The notes under the pieces are model-generated. The model saw only the letters and a list, made by a program, of their open reading frames with translations. It made no database searches and was not told the DNA's origin. 64,000 nucleotides of DNA from JBLMZI01 sp050258755 (GTDB taxonomy: Bacteria; Bacillota; Syntrophomonadia; Syntrophomonadales; DTU052), in NCBI GenBank assembly GCA_050258755.1, contig JBLMZI010000003.1, forward strand, positions 160,128 through 224,127, in the 5' to 3' direction. Shown here one piece after another: positions 44,601 to 52,747 of this stretch (the first letter of the stretch is position 1; each line of letters opens with the position of its first letter). A program made the position numbers and the translations under genes.

Positions 44601-46267
44601 CGCATCAGGGCGTTGCAGCTAACGGCTTTTCCCAGCTTTCGGCCGGCCTGACCGGGCTCACGGTCACCAATGCAACCTTGAGCCCTACTTTTTCGCAAAC
44701 CCAGCTTGCCTACACCGGCTATGTCGATCATGCGGTGACCGGTGTCATGGTGACACCCACGGCGGGGGCCGGGACGATTACCGTCAACGGGACCACGGCG
44801 GCCAGTGCGAGCGCCTTCGGCCCGGTTCCTCTTAATCCCGGTGAAAACACGATTCTGGTCAGTGTCACGGAGCCCGGAAAAGGCTCCAAGGTCTATACCC
44901 TGAAAATAACCCGTTCCAGTACGGTCCTGGTCAGTCTGGGCGATTGTTCCACCGAAGACGCCGTTGGGAACGAAGACAGCACTGCCGTTTCCGTCAGCAT
45001 GGACGGCAATGTGGTCGCGTTTTACTCCGCGGCCGGCAATTTGACGGCTACGCCACCAGGCACTCTCAACAGCGAGAATATCTATGTGCGAAACCGTTCG
45101 CTGGGGAGCACGGTACGGCTGACCAATACCACCAGTTATGCGCCCGCGGTCAGCCTGGACGGCCGTTGGGTGGCATTCATCTCCGGGGATGAAACGCTGG
45201 TACCCGGTGATAACAACGGAAATTGGGACGCTTTTGTCTATGATCTCCAGACCAGCACGGTTGCTCGGGTGAGTGAATCAACCAGCGGAGTTCAGGCCAA
45301 TGATGACTCTGGCTATTCCACGGAATACCAGCCGTCCGTGAGCGCAGGCGGCCGGTATGTTGCGTTCGTTTCCGACGCCACCAATCTGCTTGACGGCGGC
45401 GGGGACACCAACGGCTTCCCTGATGTCTTTGTCCGCGATAGAGATGTTGACTGCGACTCGATATTTGATGAAGTAGGTGAGGTGAAAACGATTCGGGTCA
45501 GCGTCGATACTTCGGGTGCACAAGGGAATGGCTGGTCATTTAACCCGGTCATCAGCGGTAATGGACGTTTTGTTGCATTTGCTTCAAATGCCTCAAATCT
45601 GGTCGCCTTTGATACAAACAGCGTGTGCGATGTCTTTGTGCACGACCGCGACGCTGACAATGACGGCATCTTTGATGAACCAGGCGCAATTTCGACGGTG
45701 TGCATGAGCCAGAATTTATTGCTCTTTCCGGCTGGCGGTGGGTACAGCGGAACCAATATCGGAGGTGAATCTGGAAACATAGCCATGAGCAGCAACGGCC
45801 GCTATGTCGCCTTCCAGTCGATCTCCTCGGATTTTGGTGTCGCCGATGGCAACGGCTGTACCGATATTTACATCAGGGACCGGGATGTGAGCGGCGACGG
45901 CGTCTTTGATCAGATCATGGACGTCGCCACCGAACGGGTTAGCCTTGCCTACAACGGTGCCGAGTCGAACGGAGGGTCAACGCAGCCGGCGATCAGCAAC
46001 GACGGCCGCTATGTGGTATTTTTATCAACCGCGACCAATCTGATTGAAACGGGGACCAACAGTACCGATCACATTTTTGTTCGGGACCGCGTACTCAACA
46101 CCACAAAACTGGCCGCGATTATGAATACCGGGGCGGCGGCATACTCGCACTGGCCAGCGATCAGCGGAGACGGCCGGTACATCTTCTTTGAATCCGCGAA
46201 TGTTTGTGACTCCACTGATACGAATGGCCCATACTGTGATATCTACATGTACGACACAACCCCGTAA
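41684..46267 (+). CDS. Very large SLH / FecR / RCC1-repeat surface protein
   Basis: This 1527-residue exported protein has a signal peptide, three S-layer-homology repeats (about 38-205, e.g. GVIGGYSDGTFRAQAPVTRAE) for binding cell-wall polymer, and a FecR-like domain (about 230-425, with GEARLSFPDGS and VRGTMWANAVSP). After a Pro/Gln linker and a short Ig-like segment come RCC1-type repeats (about 630-1000, recurring GHTLAVKADGTVWAWG), a cadherin-like beta domain (about 995-1085) and PD40/TolB-like repeats (GRYVAFVSDATNL) to the end. It should be a wall-anchored surface protein with two possible propellers. AGGGGGTG precedes the ATG. Confidence 0.9.
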   Translation: MFSALYRFPSRRSACILVAVFLLTLLPVLPPPAAAAAVFKDLKPGSSDAIYGTFLQGRGVIGGYSDGTFRAQAPVTRAEMAVMLVKACALPLERPQRPTFTDVKSNHWAYASIETAVKAGLIKGYPDGLFKPESRVTRAESAAMLLGLTRSSSPALTMPAAIQDVNSRHWARSLIATSLSAGVLTPKSANRFAPETAAQRGEIAFGLTRMLTTAPDRMEVPLSILLQRNCGEVKLSGPSPNPIQIDKEMACSPGQTIETGKDGEARLSFPDGSNLLMKRNTKIEIIKARGQSVIRQDGSPGAVIDYLEIKLVQGKVFGALAATYFIHPEVTAPAAVKGQSVPGSASLFAGEPQEQPKTVWWKEASAKRVRVQMDMPWGVAGVRGTMWANAVSPSGQSTSVVDGSVEVTANGVSVEVPEGSSTVVAGQGQAPAPPARMPAAERQEWQAQQQWVQETLQAIKENAPVIQEPPGQPDQPQTPTAPAVDQIVSQVLESYQDSTTQGTSGGSGGGSDSEPAPAPAASDASAATVTPSTAAPSAAVPFTLSMTGVKDTAGSSITGSVNVRVLSNNSMEGATGEVFNSAVSFSAGTASASITLSQTGAQVLSVSINGVTGSKTVSVTVNLPPAVSAVQVACGYSHTLALASNGTVWAWGKNSNGQLGTLAPADQSVPVLIPGLTNVVAVAAGQYHSVALKRDGTVWAWGQNLCGQLGDGSQTDRTSPVQVTGLTGVAKIAAGYTHTLAVKADGTVWAWGANGSGQLGDGTATLQKTAVQVIGPGGVGYLTNITEIAGGDIHTVARRNNGAVYIWGENTDGRLGLGTFSDQTTPALLTGIPAVIKVAAGYGHTLFLHAGGAVSAVGMNNCGQIGDGTMILKTSVTPIAALSGIAGIAAGYEHSMAYSSSGNLFAWGKDDRGQLGDGAIVDKPNPVPAIGFSGITGVSGGTQHTVAITSTGLVSATGNNVFGELGNGSATESHQGVAANGFSQLSAGLTGLTVTNATLSPTFSQTQLAYTGYVDHAVTGVMVTPTAGAGTITVNGTTAASASAFGPVPLNPGENTILVSVTEPGKGSKVYTLKITRSSTVLVSLGDCSTEDAVGNEDSTAVSVSMDGNVVAFYSAAGNLTATPPGTLNSENIYVRNRSLGSTVRLTNTTSYAPAVSLDGRWVAFISGDETLVPGDNNGNWDAFVYDLQTSTVARVSESTSGVQANDDSGYSTEYQPSVSAGGRYVAFVSDATNLLDGGGDTNGFPDVFVRDRDVDCDSIFDEVGEVKTIRVSVDTSGAQGNGWSFNPVISGNGRFVAFASNASNLVAFDTNSVCDVFVHDRDADNDGIFDEPGAISTVCMSQNLLLFPAGGGYSGTNIGGESGNIAMSSNGRYVAFQSISSDFGVADGNGCTDIYIRDRDVSGDGVFDQIMDVATERVSLAYNGAESNGGSTQPAISNDGRYVVFLSTATNLIETGTNSTDHIFVRDRVLNTTKLAAIMNTGAAAYSHWPAISGDGRYIFFESANVCDSTDTNGPYCDIYMYDTTP

Positions 46268-46292
46268 TTCGATCAATCAATCACTGCATTCC

Positions 46293-46322
46293 AAGGGCTC
46301 CGCTATAAAGCGGAGCCCTTTG
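46293..46322 (+). terminator. Terminator after the SLH protein gene
   Basis: AAGGGCTCCGC and GCGGAGCCCTT flank TATAAA; a second hairpin lies 30 bases on. Confidence 0.75.
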
Positions 46323-46349
46323 CGATTATGAAGCAAACCGGGCAAAAAG

Positions 46350-46383
46350 AAATGGGCTTCGCCAACGCCGGCGAAGCCCATTT
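46350..46383. terminator. Second hairpin between the SLH and TetR genes
   Basis: AAATGGGCTTCGCC and GGCGAAGCCCATTT form a 14-bp stem with a six-base loop; it may serve the converging TetR gene. Confidence 0.65.
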
Positions 46384-46482
46384 GTCGATTAATTACGCAA
46401 AAAACATAGCGCGTTCTTCTTGACAGAAGATTCAAAAAACAGTTAATGTGTGAAACAGAATGTATTATGTTTTTGGGTCAAG

Positions 46483-47076
46483 CTATTTCCCGAGCAGCAC
46501 CAGCAAGGTGTTCACCCGCTGTTTGAGATAATCGGCCAGATCAAACTTCGCATCCCGGGCGCACCAGGCGGTAATCCCGGCCAGAATCTGGCCATTCACC
46601 AGTTCAGTCATGAAGGCGGGGGTGAAGTCTAACCTGAATTCCCCGGTTTCCTGACCATTCCTGAAGCATTCGTTCAAAACCCATGTGGTCGTGGTCTCAA
46701 TCGGATCAAAATATTCGCTGCGATGGATCAGGGCGATGGAAATAAAGCGGGAGACAAATTCAAGGCCTTTTGCCATCGCGAACTGGGCCAGGAAAACCGA
46801 CACGGCGAGAATCGCGTCGGTATAAGGCGGTTTATCCAGAGACCGGTAATAGGTCTCCAACGCTTCAGCCTCTTTGCCGACCACGCCGCGCAGGATGTCC
46901 TGTTTGGACATGAAATAGTGGTAGAAGGCTCCGGTGGTGATTTCGGAAGCGGCGCAGATATCCGCAATGGTGGTCTTTTCGTAGCCCCGCTCCTGGATCA
47001 GTCGCACGGCGGCTTCAAAGATCTTTTGTTTTGAACGCATTCCCTTGGTGGTTTTGCCAGCTTTCGGATTTTTCAT
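46483..47076 (-). CDS. TetR-family transcriptional regulator
   Basis: The 197-residue protein has an N-terminal TetR helix-turn-helix: KIFEAAVRLIQERGYEKTTIADICAASEITTGAFYHYF, then a helical ligand domain. It is divergent from the secreted lipase, with about 240 bases between the two starts, so that gene may be its target. ATG 47076 follows GGGGGA. Ligand unknown. Confidence 0.88.
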   Translation of the reverse strand: MKNPKAGKTTKGMRSKQKIFEAAVRLIQERGYEKTTIADICAASEITTGAFYHYFMSKQDILRGVVGKEAEALETYYRSLDKPPYTDAILAVSVFLAQFAMAKGLEFVSRFISIALIHRSEYFDPIETTTTWVLNECFRNGQETGEFRLDFTPAFMTELVNGQILAGITAWCARDAKFDLADYLKQRVNTLLVLLGK

Positions 47077-47314
47077 GGTGTCCCCCGATGGGTGAGAATC
47101 CACTGCGGTCAGCGGTTAAAGAATTCCTTGTTACCTAATCTATCCTAGCTGACCGGTTTCAGACTTGTCCAGTCATTCCCAACTTGATCAGGTTCTGAAC
47201 GCCTTCAAACGGAAGCGCGCATCAAGTTTCATGGGAATGGGTTCGAAGCGAGGGGGTGAGGAAGGCTCTGGCGTTGGTGACGGATTTATAGAAATAGGGG
47301 GAATGGGAAGTTTG

Positions 47315-48583
47315 ATGAGATTAAAGAAGATGAAGAGAATATCGGTGCTTGCATTGGTTGTTGCGCTGTTGATGACATCGCTTGCCATCATTCCAGCCGC
47401 TCCGGCGGCAGCGGCAGTTCGGCAAAACGACTATCCCATTGTCATGGTCCATGGACTCGGTGGCTGGGACTATGTGCTTGGGATTCCGTACTGGGGTTTC
47501 CTTTATGATGTAACCAAAGATTTGAATTCCCGAGGCTACAGGGCTATTCCCGCCTCGGTCGGCCCGGTCAGCAGCAACTGGGACCGCGCCTGTGAACTGT
47601 ACGCCCAATTGAAAGGCGGCACGGTGGACTATGGTGTGGCCCATTCGACAAAACACGGGCATGCCCGTTTCGGCCGTACATACGCATCCGGCTCCTATCC
47701 GGAATGGGGTACGGTGGATCCGGCAACCGGAAAGCTCAAAAAGATTCATCTGATCGGTCACAGCATGGGCGGCCCGACGGTGAGAGCGATCACGGCGCTG
47801 CTGATGCAGGGAAGCGCGGAGGAACGCGCAGCCACGCCGGCGGCCGATCTCTCTCCGCTGTTCAACGGCGAGCCAAAGCCCTGGATTGACGGCTGTTTGA
47901 CCATCGCCACGCCGCACGACGGCAGCACGGCAACCTATGCGCTGGCTCCCGGAGACAACTCGCTGCTCAAGACCGTGCTGCTCTTCCTGGGGTCCGCCCT
48001 GGGCGGTCTTGGGATTGATGTCTATGACATGCATCTGGAACAATGGGGACTTGTAAAACAGCCCGGCGAGAGCTTTGCCGCTTTTATAAATCGAGTGGAG
48101 AACAGCAACGCCTGGACCAGCACCCGTGACTTCGCGGACTGGGATCTGAAGCCTGAAGGCGCGATGGAGATGAACCAGTGGGCGACCGCTCAGCCGAACG
48201 TCTACTATTTCTCCTCGGCGACGCTCTGTACCTATAAAAGCCCGCTGACCGGCCACTATCTGCCCCGGATTGAAATGAGCCCGATGTTCTGGGCATTCTC
48301 AGGCCACATCGGTGCGTTTACGCAGTCCTCGCCGGTTCCTATCGACAAATCCTGGTGGCCCAACGACGGGCTGGTTTCCCTGTGTACGGCTGCCGGCCCG
48401 CATCTGGGCTCCAATGACCAGATAGTCAACTATAACGGTGTCCCGCAGATCGGCAAATGGAACTATCTCGGCGTGGTTGACACCAAGGTCGACCACATGC
48501 AGATCGTCGGCATACTCTCGACCCGTGACTGCCGGCCGATGATGCGCGGCTATGCCGAGCTGCTCGGCAGCCTGCCGGAATAG
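47315..48583 (+). CDS. Secreted triacylglycerol lipase, Geobacillus/Staphylococcus type
   Basis: The 422-residue product has a signal peptide ending near PAAAAAV, then the lipase fold: oxyanion region PIVMVHGLGGW, AHSTKHGHARFGR, the nucleophile elbow IGHSMGGP (S150) and TIATPHDGS. A late Asp and His in WWPNDGLVS and VDHMQIVG complete the family I.5 triad. It would hydrolyse triglycerides outside the cell. The ATG at 47315 is preceded by GGGAAG; the longer frame from 47165 adds a non-conserved leader. Confidence 0.9.
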   Translation: MRLKKMKRISVLALVVALLMTSLAIIPAAPAAAAVRQNDYPIVMVHGLGGWDYVLGIPYWGFLYDVTKDLNSRGYRAIPASVGPVSSNWDRACELYAQLKGGTVDYGVAHSTKHGHARFGRTYASGSYPEWGTVDPATGKLKKIHLIGHSMGGPTVRAITALLMQGSAEERAATPAADLSPLFNGEPKPWIDGCLTIATPHDGSTATYALAPGDNSLLKTVLLFLGSALGGLGIDVYDMHLEQWGLVKQPGESFAAFINRVENSNAWTSTRDFADWDLKPEGAMEMNQWATAQPNVYYFSSATLCTYKSPLTGHYLPRIEMSPMFWAFSGHIGAFTQSSPVPIDKSWWPNDGLVSLCTAAGPHLGSNDQIVNYNGVPQIGKWNYLGVVDTKVDHMQIVGILSTRDCRPMMRGYAELLGSLPE

Positions 48584-48631
48584 GGGGTTATCTATTAAAC
48601 CTGCTTGACTCATCATTGCCTCACTGTTGTT

Positions 48632-48666
48632 AGGGCCCGGTTATCCCGCCGGGCCTACTTTTTTGC
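48632..48666. terminator. Terminator between the lipase and the chimeric gene
   Basis: AGGGCCCGG and CCGGGCCT pair, followed by ACTTTTTTG. Confidence 0.7.
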
Positions 48667-48688
48667 CAACATCAGGGCTCTAAAATGG

Positions 48689-49933
48689 CTAACAGCCCTG
48701 CCTTGCCACCGTTTTGGCCCAAATTACCGGATTACTCATCATCTGCTCAACGACTTTCCCGGCATGCTCCTCCAGATACTCCGATTCGGTCGGAAGATAG
48801 CTTTCCTTGGAGTCAAAGCCGAAGTTCCGGGCATCCCACCGCATAAAGTAAGCGTGCAGACGGGAACCCATTTCCGCCAGCGCAGGCACCTTTTCATTCA
48901 GCACCAAAAAGTTGCCCCGGCTGGCGGCTTCAAGCGCTGTCAGGCCAAAGGATTCCGAAAACGAGGGACACACAAACAGGTTGGATAGGGTAAACAGATC
49001 CAATACGCCTTTTCTGGGAAAGCCCTGTTCATAGCCAAGTTCCGAGGTGAATGCGATCGCGCCGTCTGTCAATTGGAGCGCCCGGGCCAAGCGCCGCAGT
49101 AACGCTTTGTACAGGTCCGGGTTGATATCGGCGGATGGGAAATCACAAAAGACGATCTTCACACTTTTCCTGGTTCGGTTCTGTATGGCTGCAGCAAAGG
49201 CGACCACTTTTTCGAGTCTCTTTGCGGGTGTCAGCCTTGCGGGGTAAACCACCAGAATATCCGGCGTAATCAGGTCGATCACCCGGCCAATTGCCCTTAC
49301 CTCATCACTAAGACCGGATAGAGTCCGAAAACGCCCCGCCGCTCCCGGAAGGGATTTCAGTTCCCATAAAGCCAGCGATTTATCCCAGGGGGGCTGCTCT
49401 TGGATGACGTACAGGGGCTTTGGGAAATTGAAAGGTTCAAGTTCCAGGTTCAAAAACCGCCAGTCGCCGGTATTGATATCACGATTGGTTTGATGATCCG
49501 TAAACGTGGTGGTCAGGAGGTACTTTGCTCCGCTTTTCTTGAAATTATCGATGGCGGCCCAAATTCCCGCGTAAGGCAGATGAACCAGGCAATCCCGGCA
49601 AAGAATCAGGTCAGCCAGCGGAAGGGGATCGCTGGTCAGGTTCAGCAGCCTGAATTGCCGCTGCTGGTTGGCATACGTTTTCAAGTTATGCTCGATTAAT
49701 TCGGGTACGATATCGATTCCGGTATACGTCGCGGGATTCAAATCGACGTGCCGCATCCAATTAAAGTCGCCGCACGCCGCGTCCAGGATCGATCGTATCC
49801 GAAATTGGGCGATCAAGCCTGGCAGCGTCTGCGCCACCAACTTTGTAGAATCCACTCTGGAGCCAGGGCCGGAAACCGACTCTTTATCGCCCCACATATT
49901 ACCCAGATAAATCTGTCTGAAGATCTCCTTCAC
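48689..49933 (-). CDS. Methyltransferase fused to a truncated GT4 glycosyltransferase
   Basis: The first ~190 of 414 residues are a class I methyltransferase: SILDAACGDFNWMRHVD, TGIDIVPELIE and the DLILCRDCLVHLPY segment. From about residue 215 the sequence changes to the C-terminal half of a GT4 glycosyltransferase (PDILVVYPARLTPAKRLEKV, FVCPSFSESFGLTALEAASRG). That half is closely similar to residues 220-405 of the neighbouring GT at 50088-51371, but ends early at ARQGC where the neighbour continues. The nucleotide-sugar half is present; the acceptor half is missing. Start GTG 49933 follows GGGGGAAGGG. Either a working bifunctional enzyme or a recombination product. Confidence 0.82.
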   Translation of the reverse strand: MKEIFRQIYLGNMWGDKESVSGPGSRVDSTKLVAQTLPGLIAQFRIRSILDAACGDFNWMRHVDLNPATYTGIDIVPELIEHNLKTYANQQRQFRLLNLTSDPLPLADLILCRDCLVHLPYAGIWAAIDNFKKSGAKYLLTTTFTDHQTNRDINTGDWRFLNLELEPFNFPKPLYVIQEQPPWDKSLALWELKSLPGAAGRFRTLSGLSDEVRAIGRVIDLITPDILVVYPARLTPAKRLEKVVAFAAAIQNRTRKSVKIVFCDFPSADINPDLYKALLRRLARALQLTDGAIAFTSELGYEQGFPRKGVLDLFTLSNLFVCPSFSESFGLTALEAASRGNFLVLNEKVPALAEMGSRLHAYFMRWDARNFGFDSKESYLPTESEYLEEHAGKVVEQMMSNPVIWAKTVARQGC

Positions 49934-50087
49934 CGATACCCTTCCCCCTTATGATCAGGGTCGCTTTTTCATCAGTATGAAGAACCCGCAGTCATTGTGC
50001 CTTGAATCGAAACCGGCGCATAAGATAGATATAGCTAAGCATCAAGTTTCGGTTTCATAGATGGGCGAGACTAACAGGAGGTTGTAA

Positions 50088-51371
50088 GTGAAAGTTGCGG
50101 TTCTTACGATGTTTAACGGCCTGAGCGGCACCTACTCACTGGTTAATGTCGTGGCTGAGCAGCTCAAAATGCTGCTTGACGCCGGGATTCCGACCAAAAT
50201 GCTCGTGTGCCAGGACTGCCCCGATGATCAAAGGGTTGGCATTTTTGCCGACGAACGGCTTGAGTGGGTAAAAGTTGTCAACCGGCTCAATCAGGAGCAA
50301 ATCCATTGGCGCGATTATTCCAGGCCGGATGGCGAACTGCACGCATCCTTTTTTGCCGAAGCGGATGTCATCGCGGCTGATCTGGCCGAAAAACTTTCGG
50401 ATTCCGACGTTTGCATCATGCACGATATCCATTATCAAGGCTGGCATCTCATTCATAATGTGGCCATTCGAAAAGCGCAGGAGCAATTGCCCAACCTGCG
50501 ATTTATCGCGGTAACCCATTCGATACCGGTCAAGCGGCCGGCGGAACTGAAATGGCCTTTTTCCGCACGGTACACGCCAATGCCGAAGACCACCTATGTC
50601 TATCCGACCTTATCCGGAATACCGGCGCTTGCCAGGCAGTACGGCGTCCCCGAAGGCAGATGCAGGGTTATCAACAACAGTCTGGATTTGCTGTCTGTTA
50701 TGAGCGAGGATGTGAATGCCATTCAGCGGCGGTTTGACCTGCTTCGGCCGGATATCCTGATCATCTATCCGGGCAGGCTGAGCACCGGGAAAGGCTTCGA
50801 AAAGGTAGCCGCCCTGGCCGGGGCTATTCGAAGCAAAACCGAGCAGCAGGTGAAGCTTTTGTTCTGTGATTTTCCTTCGATCGATATTGATCCCGGCGAA
50901 TACAAAAAAACGATCCGGGAAGCCGGATATGCACTTGGATTGGAAGCTCCGGATATCGCGTTCACAAGTGATTTGGGATATCCCAATGGCTTCCCGCGCA
51001 GTGGCGTTTTGGAACTGTTCACCCTCTCGAATCTGTTTATCTGCCCGTCTTTTTCAGAATCCTTCGGACTTACCGTGCTTGAGGCTGCGAGCCGGGGCAA
51101 TTTCGTGATCCTGAATCAGGCTGTCCCGGCCCTGGATGAATTGGGGAAAAAGCTGAATTCATATTTTATGCGCTGGCCCGCCAGGAACTTTGGCTTTGAC
51201 ACCCGGGAAACCTACCATCCGTCCGAGCAGGCCTATTTGGAAGACCATGCCGCCAAAGTCATCAATCTGATGAGAGACAATCCGGTGATCCATGCGAAAA
51301 CGCTGGCAAGACAGCGTTTCAGCCCGCAATGGGTTTGGCACAACCAACTGGAGCCGCTTCTGGACCGGTAA
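50088..51371 (+). CDS. GT4-family glycosyltransferase
   Basis: The 427-residue enzyme has an N-terminal Rossmann domain (VAVLTMFNGLSGTYSLVNVVAEQ, MHDIHYQGWHLIH) and a C-terminal GT-B domain with IIYPGRLSTGKGFEKV and the donor-binding FICPSFSESFGLTVLEAASRGNF (E-x7-E pattern). It would move a sugar from a nucleotide donor to a glycan or protein. GTG 50088 follows AGGAGGT. It is divergent from the chimeric gene carrying a copy of its C-terminal half. A terminator follows. Confidence 0.9.
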   Translation: MKVAVLTMFNGLSGTYSLVNVVAEQLKMLLDAGIPTKMLVCQDCPDDQRVGIFADERLEWVKVVNRLNQEQIHWRDYSRPDGELHASFFAEADVIAADLAEKLSDSDVCIMHDIHYQGWHLIHNVAIRKAQEQLPNLRFIAVTHSIPVKRPAELKWPFSARYTPMPKTTYVYPTLSGIPALARQYGVPEGRCRVINNSLDLLSVMSEDVNAIQRRFDLLRPDILIIYPGRLSTGKGFEKVAALAGAIRSKTEQQVKLLFCDFPSIDIDPGEYKKTIREAGYALGLEAPDIAFTSDLGYPNGFPRSGVLELFTLSNLFICPSFSESFGLTVLEAASRGNFVILNQAVPALDELGKKLNSYFMRWPARNFGFDTRETYHPSEQAYLEDHAAKVINLMRDNPVIHAKTLARQRFSPQWVWHNQLEPLLDR

Positions 51372-51394
51372 CCTTGCGGCTTCTTATACCCCAA

Positions 51395-51439
51395 AAAGGC
51401 TGCCTTTCAGGGGAGCAGAAACGTCCCCGGGCAGCCTTT
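51395..51439. terminator. Bidirectional terminator
   Basis: AAAGGCTGCC and GGCAGCCTTT pair across a 24-base loop that holds a further GGGG/CCCC stem; both converging genes can use it. Confidence 0.8.
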
Positions 51440-51469
51440 GTCATTTGTTTTGATTGCGCGTATTTCCCG

Positions 51470-52606
51470 TTATCCTGGACATAAATCATTACACAGCAAA
51501 CAAGGCGAGCATACTCCCGTATTCGTTATATTATGGACCGCGTTTTCACCTGTAAATATGACATCTCTGCCTGCGACCGCAGCCCCGCAGATCGATCCGC
51601 CCTGGCTTGCGGCCAAACGGACATCCCCGCCCGTATCAGCCGTGTAAACCAATCCGGTAATTTGATATGGACCGTTATTGATCCGCACATCACCGGTCTC
51701 GGAGAAAAGGGCAAAACAGCCGGTCGAGGCGTAACTGAAATTGGCCCCGGATACGGTGATTCCGTCTCTTGCCAGGATACCTCCGCCCGCGATGGAAAGG
51801 TTTTCGGCGGTAATCGATACCGTGCCGTTGACCCATACGGTTCTGCCCTGGAAGATTGCCGCGTCCGCGGCATTCATTATATCGACATCGTTGTTGACGA
51901 TTAAATCGGCGTCTTCTTGCAGGCAGACGCGGTCAAACACTTTAAACGGAACGATTGCCGCATTCAGGGTCAAATGCTGATAGGTATTGCCGCCGCTGTC
52001 CGCAAAACTTGCCACAACATTGGTATTGCCGAGGAACGTATTGCCGCTTTCGGTGACCGTCATGTTTCCGTTGACCTGGATATTGGAATCGATGACCGAA
52101 TGAGACGAAACCTCAAAATTGCTGTTCGCGAATACGGCGAAGGTCAGCCCGGGCGCACAAAGCTGCTGGGCCGTTGTCGTTGTGGTGGTCTGAGTGGTTG
52201 CGGTGGTTGTTTCCGTGGTCGTCAGCGTCGTCGTTTCGGTTGTCGTGGTGGTCGTTGTCTGGGTGGTTGTCGTCGTCGATGCCGTCGTTGTCGTGGTGGC
52301 AGAGCCGGGGGAAAAGTTCAGCAGGTCTTCGAGTTTGAATTGTAGGAGCATCTGGTGCTTTATCACGGTTCTCAGTGTCCGGTTTACGGATTCATCAATA
52401 CTTAGAATACCCGCAAGGGTGGGCGGCGCCGGGGTGGCCTGGCCGGCTAGTGTTCCCAGGACGAACTGGATTTTCTCCGCTTCCGCGTTAATGATGTGCG
52501 CCAACCCAAGTTCTTCAAAAGCAATCGAAGCCAGTAGAAGATTTACCGCTTGTTCTCCATTTACCCTGATTGAAGGGATCACATTCGGAATTGTGGGGAA
52601 TGACAA
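51470..52606 (-). CDS. Thr-rich surface protein with shared N-terminal domain (paralog A)
   Basis: The 378-residue product starts at a TTG preceded by AAAGGAGG. Residues 1-95 are the shared domain: SFPTIPNVIPSIRVN, LLLASIAFEELGLAHIINAE, KIQFVLGTLAGQ and MLLQFKLEDLL. Residues about 100-150 are Thr-rich (runs such as TTTTTQTTTTTTTETTT). The remaining ~225 residues form a beta-rich domain, likely a beta-helix (SNFEVSSHSVIDSN, GNTFLGNTNV, VRINNGPYQITGLVY). No signal peptide is seen, which suits assembly from the mother cell onto a spore. The role is inferred. It is strongly similar to the adjacent gene B. Confidence 0.8.
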   Translation of the reverse strand: MSFPTIPNVIPSIRVNGEQAVNLLLASIAFEELGLAHIINAEAEKIQFVLGTLAGQATPAPPTLAGILSIDESVNRTLRTVIKHQMLLQFKLEDLLNFSPGSATTTTTASTTTTTQTTTTTTTETTTLTTTETTTATTQTTTTTTAQQLCAPGLTFAVFANSNFEVSSHSVIDSNIQVNGNMTVTESGNTFLGNTNVVASFADSGGNTYQHLTLNAAIVPFKVFDRVCLQEDADLIVNNDVDIMNAADAAIFQGRTVWVNGTVSITAENLSIAGGGILARDGITVSGANFSYASTGCFALFSETGDVRINNGPYQITGLVYTADTGGDVRLAASQGGSICGAAVAGRDVIFTGENAVHNITNTGVCSPCLLCNDLCPG

Positions 52607-52671
52607 ACACGTTGCCTCCTTTCCCGTCAAATAGTACACCTTATTCCGTGTCGGGTTGTTTGGTGAAATGG

Positions 52672-52703
52672 GAAAAAAGGCGATGGTTTGAATCATCGCC
52701 TTT
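52672..52703 (-). terminator. Terminator after paralog B
   Basis: On the minus strand AAAGGCGATGATT and AATC/CATCGCCTTT pair, followed by TTTTTTCC. It separates paralog B from paralog A. Confidence 0.8.
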
Positions 52704-52747
52704 GGTAACAGCACCCGATTGTCAAAATGGAGATTTTGCGGTTTCGA

